Assembly (NCBI GenBank): GCA_963791635.1
Contig: CAWBTC010000005.1
Location: 992,001 to 1,056,000, forward strand
Reading direction: 5' to 3'
From: VFMC01 sp963791635
GTDB taxonomy: Bacteria > Actinomycetota > Acidimicrobiia > Acidimicrobiales > Ilumatobacteraceae
Length of the DNA: 64,000 nucleotides
Positions 1 to 8,939 of this stretch are shown here, piece after piece. A program made the translations under genes and the position numbers. The number at the start of each line of letters is the position of its first letter. Position 1 is the first letter of the stretch. Below the pieces are notes generated by a model, which did not search any database, was not told the origin of the DNA, and saw nothing but the letters and a program-made list of their open reading frames with translations.

Positions 1-50
1 TCATCTGCGGCGCCCACCGCTCGGTCTGAGGTGGGCTCGGGCCGACTCAG

Positions 51-632
51 TCAGTCGTCGGTGTCGTCGTCGGGGCCGGTGTCGAACCCGGCGGCGGCGA
101 GCCGTTCGAGCAGTTCGTCGCGCACGCTGCGGCCGGGCTCACGGGCCTTGTCGCCGGTGACCCGCCAGCCGAGTCGGCTCGAGTAGAGCAGCGGCGGATC
201 CTTCAACCGGCCGGCACCTACTTCCACCACCCGTGCGAAGAGCAATTCGTGGTCGGCCATCGTCATCTGTTGGAAGATCTCGCACCTCAGCCAGGCGATG
301 CAGTTCCTCACCACCGGCAAGCGCGTCTGCGGCAGCTCTTCCAGGTACTCCTCGGCGATGTAGCGGAACTTGCGACCCGGGTAGCTGAAGTACTGGCCGA
401 CATCCACCTGGTCCCCGGCCAGGATCGAGACGGAGAACTGGCCGCTCGCGGTCATCAGTGGATACGTGTCGTGCTTTGGCGACACGCTCGACATCACGAT
501 CGGCTCCTCGAAGCTCACCTGGGTCACCCAGTGGCTGCAGAACGCTCGGCTCACACCCTCGTGATGGGCGCCGACCACCTCGACGCCCTTGATCATCTGG
601 CCGAGGCTGCGCTTGATGACGGGATCGATCAT
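51..632 (-). CDS. Flavin reductase-like protein (FMN-binding split barrel)
   Basis: A 193-residue protein with the layout of the flavin reductase / FMN-binding split-barrel family. It starts with the short helix before the barrel, has the conserved stretch SFEEPIVMSSVSPKHDTYPL near residues 40-60 and the FSVSILAG strand at about 66-73. Such proteins reduce free FMN/FAD with NAD(P)H for a partner monooxygenase, or bind flavin as oxidoreductases. It is the last gene of a minus-strand run behind a di-iron protein, an SCP2-like protein and a ferredoxin, so an electron-supply role is a reasonable inference. The acidic C-terminal tail (about 182-193) is probably disordered. The family call is good; the physiological electron acceptor is not known. 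Confidence 0.8.
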   Translation of the reverse strand: MIDPVIKRSLGQMIKGVEVVGAHHEGVSRAFCSHWVTQVSFEEPIVMSSVSPKHDTYPLMTASGQFSVSILAGDQVDVGQYFSYPGRKFRYIAEEYLEELPQTRLPVVRNCIAWLRCEIFQQMTMADHELLFARVVEVGAGRLKDPPLLYSSRLGWRVTGDKAREPGRSVRDELLERLAAAGFDTGPDDDTDD

Positions 633-660
633 GACGGCCAGTCTGGCTGGCCGCGTTGAG

Positions 661-1044
661 TCATGCTCGCTCGAGCATCCTCGTCTTCGGGCAACTCACC
701 TTGCGACCGTCGTCGCACTTGGGGCAGCTGAACTCACTGCCGTTGGAGCTCCACATCGAGGTGCCGCACGTGGAGCAACGCTGCTGCCAGATCGAGCACG
801 TCACGCCGGCCAACCGTTGAGACGTGAGCGGACACCCGTGACCGTGACACACGGGCCAGGCCGGATCGGGCACGATCGCCCCCTCCGGACACTTGCTGAC
901 GCAGACCCCGCAGTCGTCGCACGTGAACGGATCGATCTCGAACAACCCGAGGAACGAGTCCGTCTTCGTGAGTGCGTTGCTGTGGCACGAGTAGTCGCAC
1001 GCGCCACAGCCGATGCACCGCTCCTGCAGGACCTGGAAGCTCAT
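661..1044 (-). CDS. Ferredoxin with two 4Fe-4S motifs and a C-terminal zinc ribbon
   Basis: A 127-residue protein. Residues 9-19 (CIGCGACDYSC) and 41-52 (CDDCGVCVSKCP) are two classical CxxCxxC 4Fe-4S binding motifs, so the N-terminal half is a bacterial-type ferredoxin domain. The C-terminal half has further CxxC pairs (CSTCG, CPKCD), which look like a rubredoxin/zinc-ribbon knuckle. Its start codon overlaps the stop of the upstream small gene (ATGA), so the two are translationally coupled. In this operon it most likely carries electrons between the flavin reductase and the di-iron protein. That role is inferred from context. Confidence 0.85.
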   Translation of the reverse strand: MSFQVLQERCIGCGACDYSCHSNALTKTDSFLGLFEIDPFTCDDCGVCVSKCPEGAIVPDPAWPVCHGHGCPLTSQRLAGVTCSIWQQRCSTCGTSMWSSNGSEFSCPKCDDGRKVSCPKTRMLERA

Positions 1045-1259
1045 GCCGTCGCTTCCGCGGGAACCACCGGATCTTGCGGGTGGAACTTGCGCAGCTCACC
1101 CATGCACGTGGCATGCACCCAGGGCGCCATGTCGACTCGGCTGGCGGCGTTGCAGGCGCGGTACGAACCCGTGGCCTCGTCCCACTCCCACCAGCCGTAG
1201 GGCACGTCGATCACTCGGGTGAGCGGGCCGCCGCACTTCGGACAGATCGGTGCGTTCAT
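1041..1259 (-). CDS. Small zinc-ribbon protein, 72 aa
   Basis: A 72-residue protein beginning MNAPICPKCGGPL; the CPKCG pair near residues 6-10 is one zinc-knuckle half, and Cys at about 36 and 52 could complete a site. It is rich in Trp (WWEWDEA). It lies inside the di-iron operon, with its stop overlapping the start of the ferredoxin gene. Function is not recognised; a small accessory or metal-binding subunit of the oxygenase system is possible. The start at 1259 is preferred because only a short gap then separates it from the upstream SCP2-like gene. Confidence 0.65.
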   Translation of the reverse strand: MNAPICPKCGGPLTRVIDVPYGWWEWDEATGSYRACNAASRVDMAPWVHATCMGELRKFHPQDPVVPAEATA

Positions 1260-1278
1260 GTCTGGTCTCCGTTCCGGC

Positions 1279-1731
1279 TCATGCGGCCACAGCCACGCGG
1301 GCCGTGCCATCGAGGTACTCCTGCAAGGTCTGGTTGAAGCGGCTGAACTTGTCGATACCCATGGGGTCGTCGCCCCGCAACCGGATGTCGTCGGCACCCG
1401 TCGCCAGCAACGCGAGGCTGTTGATCGTGAGCCGCCCGCTCGCAGCACCGTTGGCGACGATGTCGTCGAACATCGCCTGCCACAGATCGAGCGGGCCGTC
1501 GAGGGAGAAGTCGGCGAGGGCTGCCTCGCCTGCATCCACCTCGTCGACGCCCTCACACCTGAGTCCTTCGAACCGCACGCGCACGGCGAAGTCGCCCCGC
1601 GGGCTGCGCATCACCAGTGCCGCGACCATGTCGGCTTCACCGAGCCCGGTGAAGCGTTCGATGTGGCCGTTCATCTCGTCGGCGAGCGACCGGAAGAACG
1701 ATTCGGTGGTGATGTCCAACACTGCATCCAT
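1279..1731 (-). CDS. SCP2-like (sterol carrier-type) domain protein
   Basis: A 150-residue protein made of a single compact domain. The C-terminal pattern (a GRLTI strand, a short helix, then GDDPMGIDKFSRF) resembles SCP2/sterol-carrier-type lipid-binding domains, which form a hydrophobic pocket for lipids or acyl-CoA. It sits 19 bp downstream of the di-iron protein gene on the same strand, so it is probably co-transcribed. In such a setting it could present a hydrophobic substrate to the oxygenase. The domain call rests on pattern likeness only and is moderate. Confidence 0.55.
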   Translation of the reverse strand: MDAVLDITTESFFRSLADEMNGHIERFTGLGEADMVAALVMRSPRGDFAVRVRFEGLRCEGVDEVDAGEAALADFSLDGPLDLWQAMFDDIVANGAASGRLTINSLALLATGADDIRLRGDDPMGIDKFSRFNQTLQEYLDGTARVAVAA

Positions 1732-1750
1732 GTGTCTGCCTCCGCGTCCC

Positions 1751-2857
1751 TCAGTTGGCCAGCACGGTGGCCGGGTCGATGCCGAGCACGTCGAGCGGCA
1801 GCTTCGTGCGGTGCAGGCGGCTGATGCCGGCCCGCTCACAGCGGGCCAGGTACGAGGTGAACTGCTTGCGTTGCATCTCGCGCTGCAGCGGGAAGCCCTT
1901 GTCCTCGATGTGGTCCACGCCGCCTCCGAGCAGCACCGCAAGAGCGGACCCGAAGTCCTGGTTGGTGCCGAACTGGGTGAGCACCACCTCGCCGTGGTCG
2001 AGCGCCTCGTGGATCTCCTCCGCGATGTCCGGGTCGTGTTCGATCGCATAGCGGATGTGCATCGTCCCGTAGGCCACATGGCGAGCCTCGTCCTGCATCG
2101 CCATCCGGAACATCCGCTTCTCCACGGGCGACGGAGCGATCAGTTCACCCATCCGGAAGATGTCGAGGATGAATCCCTCCCCCAGCAAGTGCAGGAGTGC
2201 GGTCGCTTGATGGTACGTCTTCGCCTCGAGGATGGTCCGCAGCAGGCCCTCGCTGGAACCGCGGGACATGAGCAGACCGCCGCCGTTCGCGAGGGCCCGC
2301 TTGCGGAACACCTCTGCGTGACGTGCTTCGTCCATGATCTGGGTGCACAGGAACATCTTCGCTTCGAGGAAATCGTGGTTCATCCGCCACATCCACTTCG
2401 CAGGGAGGTCAGCGGCGATCATCTCCACCTCGGTGAGGGTGGTGCACACCTGGCACATCGCATGCTCGATGTCATCGGGCAGCTCAGGCAGCTCGGCCCA
2501 CGGGATGTCGCGAGTCGCGCTCCACTGGCGGGCAACGGCCTCTTCGTACAGTTCGATGACGTTCTCGGCCCACACGTCGGTCTTGTTGTTGAGGATGTAC
2601 CCCATGTCAGGCGTGTCAGGGTCGACGTCGGCTCCTCGTGGCGCCATCGAGCGGTGCGGTGGATGCTCGGGAACCTCGCCGTACGAGCCGGTCGCGATGT
2701 CGATCATCGTCAGGCCACGAGGGCCGATCTTCGGCCGCACCCCCCACTCGCTCTTCGCACCCTTGAGCCACTTCCAGTCGAGCGGGGCGCCGAGTGGAGA
2801 CGTGCTCGGCAACGTGTCGTAGTTGCGGGTGCTCGGAACCGGCTCGGTGACCGTCAT
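1751..2857 (-). CDS. Ferritin-like di-iron protein, putative oxygenase component
   Basis: A 368-residue protein with ferritin-like/R2-like carboxylate-bridged di-iron ligands: Glu143/Glu145, the first ExxH at Glu177-His180 (MDEARH), Glu227, and a second ExxH at Glu257-His260 (QDEARH). The motif RQWSATRDIPW before the first ligand helix is typical of R2-like oxidases and monooxygenases. This architecture activates O2 for hydroxylation, desaturation or N-oxidation; the substrate is unknown. It is first in a minus-strand operon with SCP2-like, ferredoxin and flavin reductase genes, which supply the parts expected of a multicomponent oxygenase. A strong GAGGAGG ribosome site lies about 8 bp before the ATG, and a 27-bp palindrome lies 39 bp upstream. 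Confidence 0.75.
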   Translation of the reverse strand: MTVTEPVPSTRNYDTLPSTSPLGAPLDWKWLKGAKSEWGVRPKIGPRGLTMIDIATGSYGEVPEHPPHRSMAPRGADVDPDTPDMGYILNNKTDVWAENVIELYEEAVARQWSATRDIPWAELPELPDDIEHAMCQVCTTLTEVEMIAADLPAKWMWRMNHDFLEAKMFLCTQIMDEARHAEVFRKRALANGGGLLMSRGSSEGLLRTILEAKTYHQATALLHLLGEGFILDIFRMGELIAPSPVEKRMFRMAMQDEARHVAYGTMHIRYAIEHDPDIAEEIHEALDHGEVVLTQFGTNQDFGSALAVLLGGGVDHIEDKGFPLQREMQRKQFTSYLARCERAGISRLHRTKLPLDVLGIDPATVLAN

Positions 2858-2895
2858 GACAGGACCTCCTCATCCGCAGGCCCCTACCGGCGGTT

Positions 2896-2922
2896 TGAGA
2901 CGATTCGACCCGAAACGTCTCA
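2896..2922. promoter_or_regulatory. 27-bp near-perfect palindrome, candidate operator
   Basis: Two 12-bp arms (TGAGACGATTCG and CGAAACGTCTCA) flank a 3-bp centre ACC and pair at 11 of 12 positions. It lies 39-65 bp upstream of the di-iron gene start, where a TetR- or GntR-type repressor would act. No regulator gene is adjacent. The palindrome is directly visible; the function is inferred. Confidence 0.55.
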
Positions 2923-2938
2923 CGGGCGACAGCGCAGC

Positions 2939-2960
2939 AGGTCCCCTTCGTAGGGGACCT
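2939..2960 (-). terminator. Stem-loop, possible terminator of the SirB1-like gene
   Basis: A perfect 8-bp stem (AGGTCCCC / GGGGACCT) with a 6-nt loop TTCGTA lies 60 bp downstream of the minus-strand SirB1-like gene. No U-tract follows, so it could also be a second protein-binding palindrome in the di-iron operon's upstream region. Confidence 0.4.
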
Positions 2961-3019
2961 TCGACCCTGGGAATCGCCCGAACGTCAGCCTGATCTCGGA
3001 GACCTCGGCGACCTCGGCG

Positions 3020-3686
3020 TCAGTTGAGGTGACGCACCCACGTGGCGTGCTCGACCGCCTCGTGGGCCAGCTCCACGAACGCGCCGCGCATCACCGACAG
3101 GGCGTACATCCCGCGCGGATCGCTCTGTGCGCACGTACGCACCGCGCAGGTTGTTGAGCATGCGGATGAGGATCACCCGTTCGCTCACCGGAGCGAGGTG
3201 CAACTCGTCGAAGGAGTGGCCCTCCCCGACCAGCCGGCTCCATGCATCCACGACGCCTGCGCGGTCATAGATCGCCCCATCGTTGAACGGGTCGCCGTAG
3301 ATCTCCCGCACGGCGTCGCGAACCATGAAGTGGCTCGGCAGTCCGATCCCGAGAATCGGGACATCGATCCGACGACCGACCTCGATCGCCACCACCGCGA
3401 GCGTGATCGGCAGGCCGATGCCCCTCAGGAGCACCTCGTCGAGGAAGGAGTTGCGCGGATCGTAGTAGTCGTCGCGGTTGCCGGTGAGACGGCCGCGCAG
3501 CACGGCGAGCACGCCGATCAGCGAACGGTCGACGCACAGATCGGCGAGCTCATCGAGCCTGCGCAGCACGTCGTCACCGTGGTCCCGATCCGTGAACGCG
3601 GCCGACATCAACGAACAGGCCACGTCGAGCGAGAGCGCCTGCGGAGGGCCGGTGACGAGCGCTGCGAACTTGACCGCCGGGTCCAT
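3020..3686 (-). CDS. SirB1/transglutaminase-like family protein (one frame break)
   Basis: Read from the ATG at 3686, the protein has the conserved SirB1 N-terminal core: YYDPRNSFLDEVLLRGIGLP, then a long hydrophobic helix, then the GIGLPSHFMVR block at about residues 105-115. Family members resemble transglutaminase-fold proteins of uncertain function. After AYVRT, near position 3125, the frame breaks: removing one base restores MYALSVMRGAFVELAHEAVE and a natural stop at 3020. Left unrepaired, the frame runs to 2985 with an arginine-rich tail, which is a sign of an indel. The gene is divergent from the acyl-CoA synthetase, with 34 bp between starts. Confidence 0.75.
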
Positions 3687-3720
3687 GGCGCAAAGGTACC
3701 GTCGACTACCTTCGCTCGCC

Positions 3721-5254
3721 ATGTACCCCGGCGCCTTCGTGTCCACCACCCCCGACAAGCCAGCCATCGTCATGGGGGGTTCGGGCTTCACCCAGACCTT
3801 TGCCGAGCTCGACGCAGCCGCAAACCGTCTGAGCCGTCTGCTGCGCGCCGTCGGGGTCCTGCCGGGTGACCACGTCGCGCTGTGCATGGAGAACCACGAC
3901 CGCTACTTCGAGATCGTGTGGGGTTGCCACTACGCGGGTGCCGTGTACACGGCGTGCTCGAGTCGCCTCACCAGCGGTGAGCTGTCCTACATCCTCAACG
4001 ACTGCGCCGCCAAGGTGTTCATCACCTCCAAGTACAAGGCAGACCAGGCCGCCGAGATCGTCGGAGACACCCCTGGCGTGGAACTTCGCCTCATGCTCGA
4101 CGGCACCATCGACGGTCACGAGAGCTACGAGACCGCTGTCGCTGCCCAGGAACCGACGCCGCTCGAGGGCCAGCGCATCGCCGGCATCGACATGCTCTAC
4201 TCGTCGGGCACCACCGGGAAGCCGAAGGGTGTCACCAAGCCGTTCCCGAACGAGCCGCTCGAGGGCACACCTGCCGGTGTGGCGAGCACCCTCGGCATGC
4301 TCTTCGGGTTCGGCCAGGAGAGCATCTACCTGTCACCGGCGCCGATGTACCACGCTGCTCCGCTGCGCTTCTGCATCGGCGCGATGGCCATCGGCGCCAC
4401 CGTGATCGCGATGGAGCACTTCGATGCCGAGCAGTACCTGCAGCTCGTCGAACGCCACAAGATCACCCACAGCCAGGTGGTGCCCACGATGTTCGTGCGG
4501 ATGCTGAAGCTCGACCCCGACGTTGCGCGCCAAGTACGACGTGTCGTCGCTGGAGTGCGTGATCCACGCTGCGGCGCCCTGCCCGATCCCGGTGAAGAAG
4601 CAGATGATCGAGTGGTTCGGCCCGATCATCCACGAGTACTACGCAGGCACCGAAGGCAACGGTTTCGTGTACTGCAACAGCGACATGTGGTTGGCTCACC
4701 CCGGCACGGTCGGCATGCCGATCGCGTGCACCGTGCACATCGTCGGTGACGACGGCGACGAGGTGGCCCACTACGAGAGCGGCACGATCTACTTCGAGGG
4801 CGGCGCGACGTTCGAGTACCACAACGACTCGGAGAAGACTGCGTCGTCGCGTCACCCGAAGGGCTGGAGCACGCTCGGCGACGTCGGCTACCTCGATGAC
4901 GACAACTTCTTGTACCTCACCGACCGCAAGGCCTACATGATCATCTCGGGAGGTGTGAACATCTATCCCCAAGAAGCGGAGAACGTGCTCGTCACCCATC
5001 CCAAGGTGATCGACGTGGCCGTGTTCGGAGTGCCCAACGACGATTTCGGCGAAGAGGTGAAGGCCGTCGTGCAGCCGGTGACGATGCCTGCCAGTGACGA
5101 CGATGCACGGGCCCTCGCCCAGGAGCTGATCGCCTTCTGCCGCAGCGAGCTCGCCGATGTGAAGTGTCCCCGCAGCATCGACTTCCGTGACGAGCTCCCC
5201 CGCCATCCGACCGGCAAGCTCTACAAGCGTTGTTACAAGATGAGGAGTACGTGA
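3721..5254 (+). CDS. Acyl-CoA synthetase (AMP-forming), 3' end replaced by the integrated element
   Basis: An ANL-superfamily adenylate-forming ligase that activates a carboxylic acid to its acyl-CoA through an acyl-AMP. The P-loop-like motif YSSGTTGKPKG lies at about residues 160-170, the YAGTEGNGF motif near 310, the GDVGYLDDDNFLYLTDR hinge motif near 385, and the C-terminal catalytic Lys in PTGKLYK. One inserted base near 4528 breaks the frame; removing it restores LDPDVRAKYDVSSL. The native C-terminus was displaced by the element at the TACAAG of 5222-5227. The present gene ends KLYKRCYKMRST, while the original last residues lie at 14461-14517. The catalytic Lys is kept, so the enzyme may still work. 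The acyl substrate is unknown. Confidence 0.85.
5222..5227. other. attL core of the integrated element (TACAAG)
   Basis: TACAAG occurs at 5222-5227 and again at 14461-14466. Joining the left host half to the right host half across it gives an uninterrupted synthetase C-terminus in frame (GKLYKKRLLKDEYWKEAGRS). A core at the nearby shared AAGCG also restores the frame, with one Lys fewer, so the exact crossover is uncertain by a few bases. Confidence 0.75.
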
Positions 5255-5605
5255 AGATGGGCTATGACCCCGCCAACCGTCTTGCGGGCAGGAAGCTCAA
5301 CGGCGGAGGCTGACCGAGATCACGCGAGATGGCGTGACTCACCGTCCGCACCTGAAGAAACACGAATCACCTCGTTGCATCGTGTTCAAGCTCATGCCAA
5401 TGTGGTGACACCGGTGAGTGCCGGGGTATGCCCTGCCACAGAGCCTCCCGAGCGTTGCGATTCGGAAACGAGGTATCGCCGAGTCCGAAGGCCCGCAACG
5501 GGCGTCATCTTCGGCCGCAAGAGGGCACTGTGAAGTCGGACCAACTGTGACCCGTCAATGGCGGGCGTTGAGCGCAGGTCCATCGAACCCCGTCAGGAGT
5601 TTTCG
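5255..5605. other. Left end of the element, no convincing gene
   Basis: These 351 bp hold the element-side arm of attL and the promoter region of the excisionase-like gene. An 18-codon ATG frame at 5257-5313 has a GAGGAG ribosome site upstream but no recognisable product. No strong palindrome or repeat was seen. Confidence 0.5.
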
Positions 5606-5949
5606 ATGGACCCAGGTATCCCGAGTTCATTTCCGTCCCGATCTGGCCGCCGCACGGGACGCGACCACACCAGCCTCGTTCGGGCCGTAAGGGCCGGGAG
5701 CATCCCCGCCGTCAAGCTCGGCGGCAAGTGGCTCGTGCCGGTGAGCTTCGTGCGTCAGCTCGAAAGCGCTGCCTACGGCGACCACGAGGTTGGCGGTCGC
5801 GATGCTCTGAGTCCATCGCTGAGTTCATCGCCCGCCAGCGCGCCGAACGAGTCGCCGCTGGGCTTCCCTCGACTATCACCGACATCGACGCCCTTCGAGT
5901 CATTGCCGCAGTCGTCAGTTGTTCGCACCGTCGGGGTGATGCAGCATGA
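5606..5949 (+). CDS. Excisionase-like helix-turn-helix protein (one frame break)
   Basis: Begins at ATG 5606 with an AGGAG ribosome site 7 bp upstream. Residues 20-50 (TSLVRAVRAGSIPAVKLGGK followed by WLVPVSF) match the winged helix-turn-helix of excisionase/AlpA/MerR-like DNA-binding domains, where a helix is followed by the typical 'I P A x K L G G K W L V P' wing. One indel near 5800 separates this part from the C-terminal part ESIAEFIARQRAERVAAGLP, which ends at 5949 and overlaps the next start. In phiRv1-like elements such a protein acts as recombination directionality factor and/or regulator. That role is inferred from fold and position. Confidence 0.65.
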
Positions 5950-6158
5950 CCGCTCGAACAGATTGCGATCCCGATGTGCGAGACCTTGTCGGTCGCCTCC
6001 TTGAGCTGCGCGACGACGAGGTACGTGCCTACGACGACCTGTTGTGGCGCCACCGATCGCTGCACGATTCGGTCGAGGCCGAAGACCTCCAGGCGGCGCT
6101 CGGCCGGTCCAGGATGGTGGTCGCCGAGCTGGCCGAGTGGCTGCGGTGGTCGGAGTGA
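5946..6158 (+). CDS. Hypothetical protein, 70 aa, helical
   Basis: A 70-residue acidic, mostly helical protein (MTARTDCDPDVRDLVGRLLE at the start). Its ATG overlaps the stop of the excisionase-like gene (ATGA), and its own stop overlaps the GTG of the primase gene, so the three genes are translationally coupled. It is not recognised. Small helical proteins in this position of satellite and plasmid operons may be replication or regulation accessories, but nothing in the sequence shows this. Confidence 0.6.
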   Translation: MTARTDCDPDVRDLVGRLLELRDDEVRAYDDLLWRHRSLHDSVEAEDLQAALGRSRMVVAELAEWLRWSE

Positions 6159-8277
6159 TCGCCGAACACCATGTCGCACTGCTGATCCCGGCGGCGATCG
6201 GTGTGGACGTGGCCGAGCTGGCGGGCGTGCGCTCGGCGTTGTCGCTGGACGAGGTCCCCGAGGCGGCGAGGTGGTGCGGACAGTTCCCTGGTCTGGTGTT
6301 CCCGTGGCAGTCGCCATCGGGGGTGACGGTTGAGCAGTACCGGCCCGACCAACCGGCGATGGTCGACGGGGAGCCCCGCAAGTACCTGTGGCCGAAGGGA
6401 GTCGGGCCTGTCCTCAACGTTCACCCGTCAGTGGCGTCCCGGATCGGTTCGGCTGAACGGCTGGTGGTGGTGGAGGGCACGAAGCAGACCCTGGCGGCGG
6501 TGACGGCTGCGATGGAGTTGTCCGATGTCGCAGTGCTGGGCATCGCCGGTTGCTACGGCTGGCTGACCGACGGGCACCCGATCGCAGACATGTCCCTGGT
6601 GCCGTGGTCGGGCAAGAAGGTGTCGGTGATCTTCGACGCCGACGTGGCGAGGAACCGCAACGTCTGGGAGGCGGCGAGTCGGTTGATGGTCGACCTCGAG
6701 CTGCGCGGTGCTGCGTCGGTGCAGTTCGTGACCTTGCCCGGCACGGGCTCGGATGGGCTCGACGATGTGCTGGCCTCGCGTTCTGGTGTGGGGTCGACGT
6801 CGGTGGTGTTCGCTGCACTGCTCGCGAGGGCAGGCAGCTCTCGAAGCCCCCGCTCGTCGCCAAGCATCGGTTCTTCGATGCTGGCGGGTTGCAGGTCGAG
6901 GCGTTGCACAAGGCGGTGCGTGGCCGCGAACGACTGGCGGTGGACGGCTCGGGTCGCATCCTGGTGTACCGGTCCGGGGTGTACCTCGATGGTGCGCAAC
7001 AGCTCACCCATCTCGTCGCCGAACTGCTTGGCGATCTGTACCGGCAGATGCACATGCGATCACTGGTCGAAGTGTTGGAGGCCGGTCTGCATCACGATGG
7101 GCTCGTGGTGGGAGACACGGCCGGGGACGGTCTCGTCAACGTCGCCAACGGGTTGCTCGACCTGTTCACCGGGGTGCTCATCGAGCACACGGCGGACCAC
7201 CTGTCGATGGTGCAGCTTCCGATCAGATGGGAGCCGACGGCGACGTGCTCGCTGTTCGATCGCTGGCTGACCCGCACCGCCGATGGGCGTGGCGACGACC
7301 TGCTGGAAGCGTTGTCGCTGGTGCTCGACGTGCGTGGGGAACGCCAACGCAAGGCCGTGTTCATCATCGGTCCGGCACGGTCGGGCAAGTCGACGATGGT
7401 GCGGATCATCGAAGCCATCGTTGGGCCGCAGGCGCGCAGCGCCGTCACGTTGCACGAGATGTCCGCCGACAAGTTCGCCGGGGCCGACCTCTACGGCAAG
7501 CTGCTCAACACCGGTAGCGAGCTGTCGGCGCGCACGTCGATGACCTGTCGAAGTTCAAGGCGGTGACCGGTGACGACACGATGCGCTGCTCAACGCAAGT
7601 ACGGCGCAGCGTTCACGTTCCGCAACACCGCTCTCCACCTGTTCACCGCGAACGAGACGCCGACGGTCGGCGAGGTGTCGTCGGCGTACCTCGCTCGGGT
7701 TCGCCCGTTCCTGTTCCCGCACACCTTCCTCGGTCACGAAGACCCGACGTTGGAGACCGAACTGCTCACCGAGCTACCGGGCATCCTGGTCCGACTCGTC
7801 GAGGCACTACGCCGGTTCGATCTCCGAGGCGGGTACGCCGACAACGACGGGTCGTGGGCAGCGGCGTTGGAGTTCGCTCGTCGGTCCGATCGGGTCCGGT
7901 TGTTCCTGTTCGAGACCTGTGACGAGACGGACACCGGGTTCGTGGACAAGGCCCGGCTGTTCTCGGCGTTCGAGGTCTGGGTGAAGGCCAACGGCCGCAA
8001 CGCTCTCGGCAAGACACGGTTCTACGCGACCGTCGAGGCCGCCGGCTACCGCATCTCGGTCCGGGACGGCGTGCGCAGGTTCGCTGGCATCAAGCTGCGC
8101 CCCGAATCGGAGTGGGGCGACCCGACCGAGAGTGCAGAAAGTGCAGAGTTCTCTCTCCCCCGCTTCACGAGAGAGAAAGTGAGAGAAGAGGAGAGGGAGA
8201 GGGTTGTGAAGGGAGGGTGGCTCAAACCTGCACTTTCTGCACTCCCGGGCGCCGCCCAAGAAGTCATCGAGGTGTGA
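6155..8277 (+). CDS. Primase/helicase of the element (DUF3854 plus P4/D5-type helicase), frame breaks
   Basis: Starts at GTG 6155. The first 230 residues look like a DUF3854/TOPRIM-type primase domain: VVVEGTKQTLAAVTAA, then GIAGCYGW and VSVIFDADVARNRNVWEAA with acidic residues. After a frame break near 6830 comes the D5_N-like region, and then a helicase with Walker A GPARSGKS at nt 7370-7393. Breaks near 7545 and 7590 interrupt the motif block LLNTGSELS ... LSKFKAVTGDDTM ... RKYGAAFTFRNTALHLFTANE, which is diagnostic of P4/phage primase-helicases. The protein would unwind and prime the element's own replication. The C-terminal coding region also contains the candidate origin at 8130-8244. 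Confidence 0.8.
8130..8244. other. Candidate replication origin: inverted pairs of AGTGCAG iterons around a purine tract
   Basis: A 17-bp sequence made of two AGTGCAG heptamers (8130-8146) is repeated as a perfect inverted copy at 8228-8244. The spacer holds a 9-bp hairpin (TTCTCTCTC at 8149-8157, GAGAGAGAA at 8169-8177) and a strongly purine-rich tract. Iterons within or next to the primase gene are the usual origin layout of P4-like and satellite replicons. The structure is directly visible; the origin function is inferred. Confidence 0.5.
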
Positions 8278-8278
8278 G

Positions 8279-8706
8279 ATGGGCGTGCTCGACATCCTCA
8301 CGCGCTCGACCTCGTCGGCGCCAAGCTCGACATCCACCCGACCGACCGGACCCGCACCGTCATCAACGCATCGCTCGGCACAGTCGACGCCGACCTGCTG
8401 GCCGGAGTCCGCGAGCAACGCGCTCTCGTGCTCGCCGCGGTCGTCGGGCGTCGCTCAGGTCACGTGTTCGCGGCCTGCACCACCTGCGGCGAGGTCACGA
8501 TGGTCCGTGCCTCGTGGCAGCGCGCCAGAGAGATCGCCAACGGACCGAAGACCGAATGGCCGGCCTGTCGCATGACCCACGCCTGCACTGGCCGTCACGT
8601 CCCGAACTCCACAGAACTCGGGCTCGTCACCCAACGTAAGCAGCCGACCCTGCCCCGCCCGCCAGCCAAGGTCGGCAAGGCCCGGTTCTTCGGACCCCGC
8701 GTGTGA
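8279..8706 (+). CDS. Hypothetical protein with possible zinc knuckle (one frame break)
   Basis: Starts 2 bp after the primase stop (MGVLDIL...). An indel near 8303 shifts the frame; after it the reading continues LVGAKLDIHPTDRTRTVINA and ends KVGKARFFGPRV. A Cys pair CTTC (in HVFAACTTCGEV) and a later CRMTHAC could form a zinc site. At about 142 residues it is not recognised. It is coupled to the primase gene, so a replication or packaging accessory is possible, but this is a guess. Confidence 0.55.
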
Positions 8707-8939
8707 GTGGCCCGAACGCGACGACGCAGCATGAGCGCGCGCCTGCGCGGTCCGGGCGGTGCTTGGGCCACCTGGGCTCCCACGCCCGGCAGACGCGCAC
8801 CCAGGCACCAGTCGCGACAGCGTGGGCCTCCTCAGCGACGCCGGGGTAGGGGTCGATGAATCTCGACCGGTCTCGCTCGCGCCAACACCCACTCCTAGGT
8901 CCGTGCGTGCGGACGCTAAAAGGTACCGATTGCGCTCGA

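Noticed and set aside
589..1200. Long plus-strand frames opposite the ferredoxin and flavin reductase genes
   Set aside because: These are antisense shadows of the minus-strand operon, Arg/Ala-rich with no domains and no ribosome site.
5257..5313. 18-codon frame just after attL with a ribosome site
   Set aside because: Too short and unmatched to any motif; mentioned in the note on the left end only.
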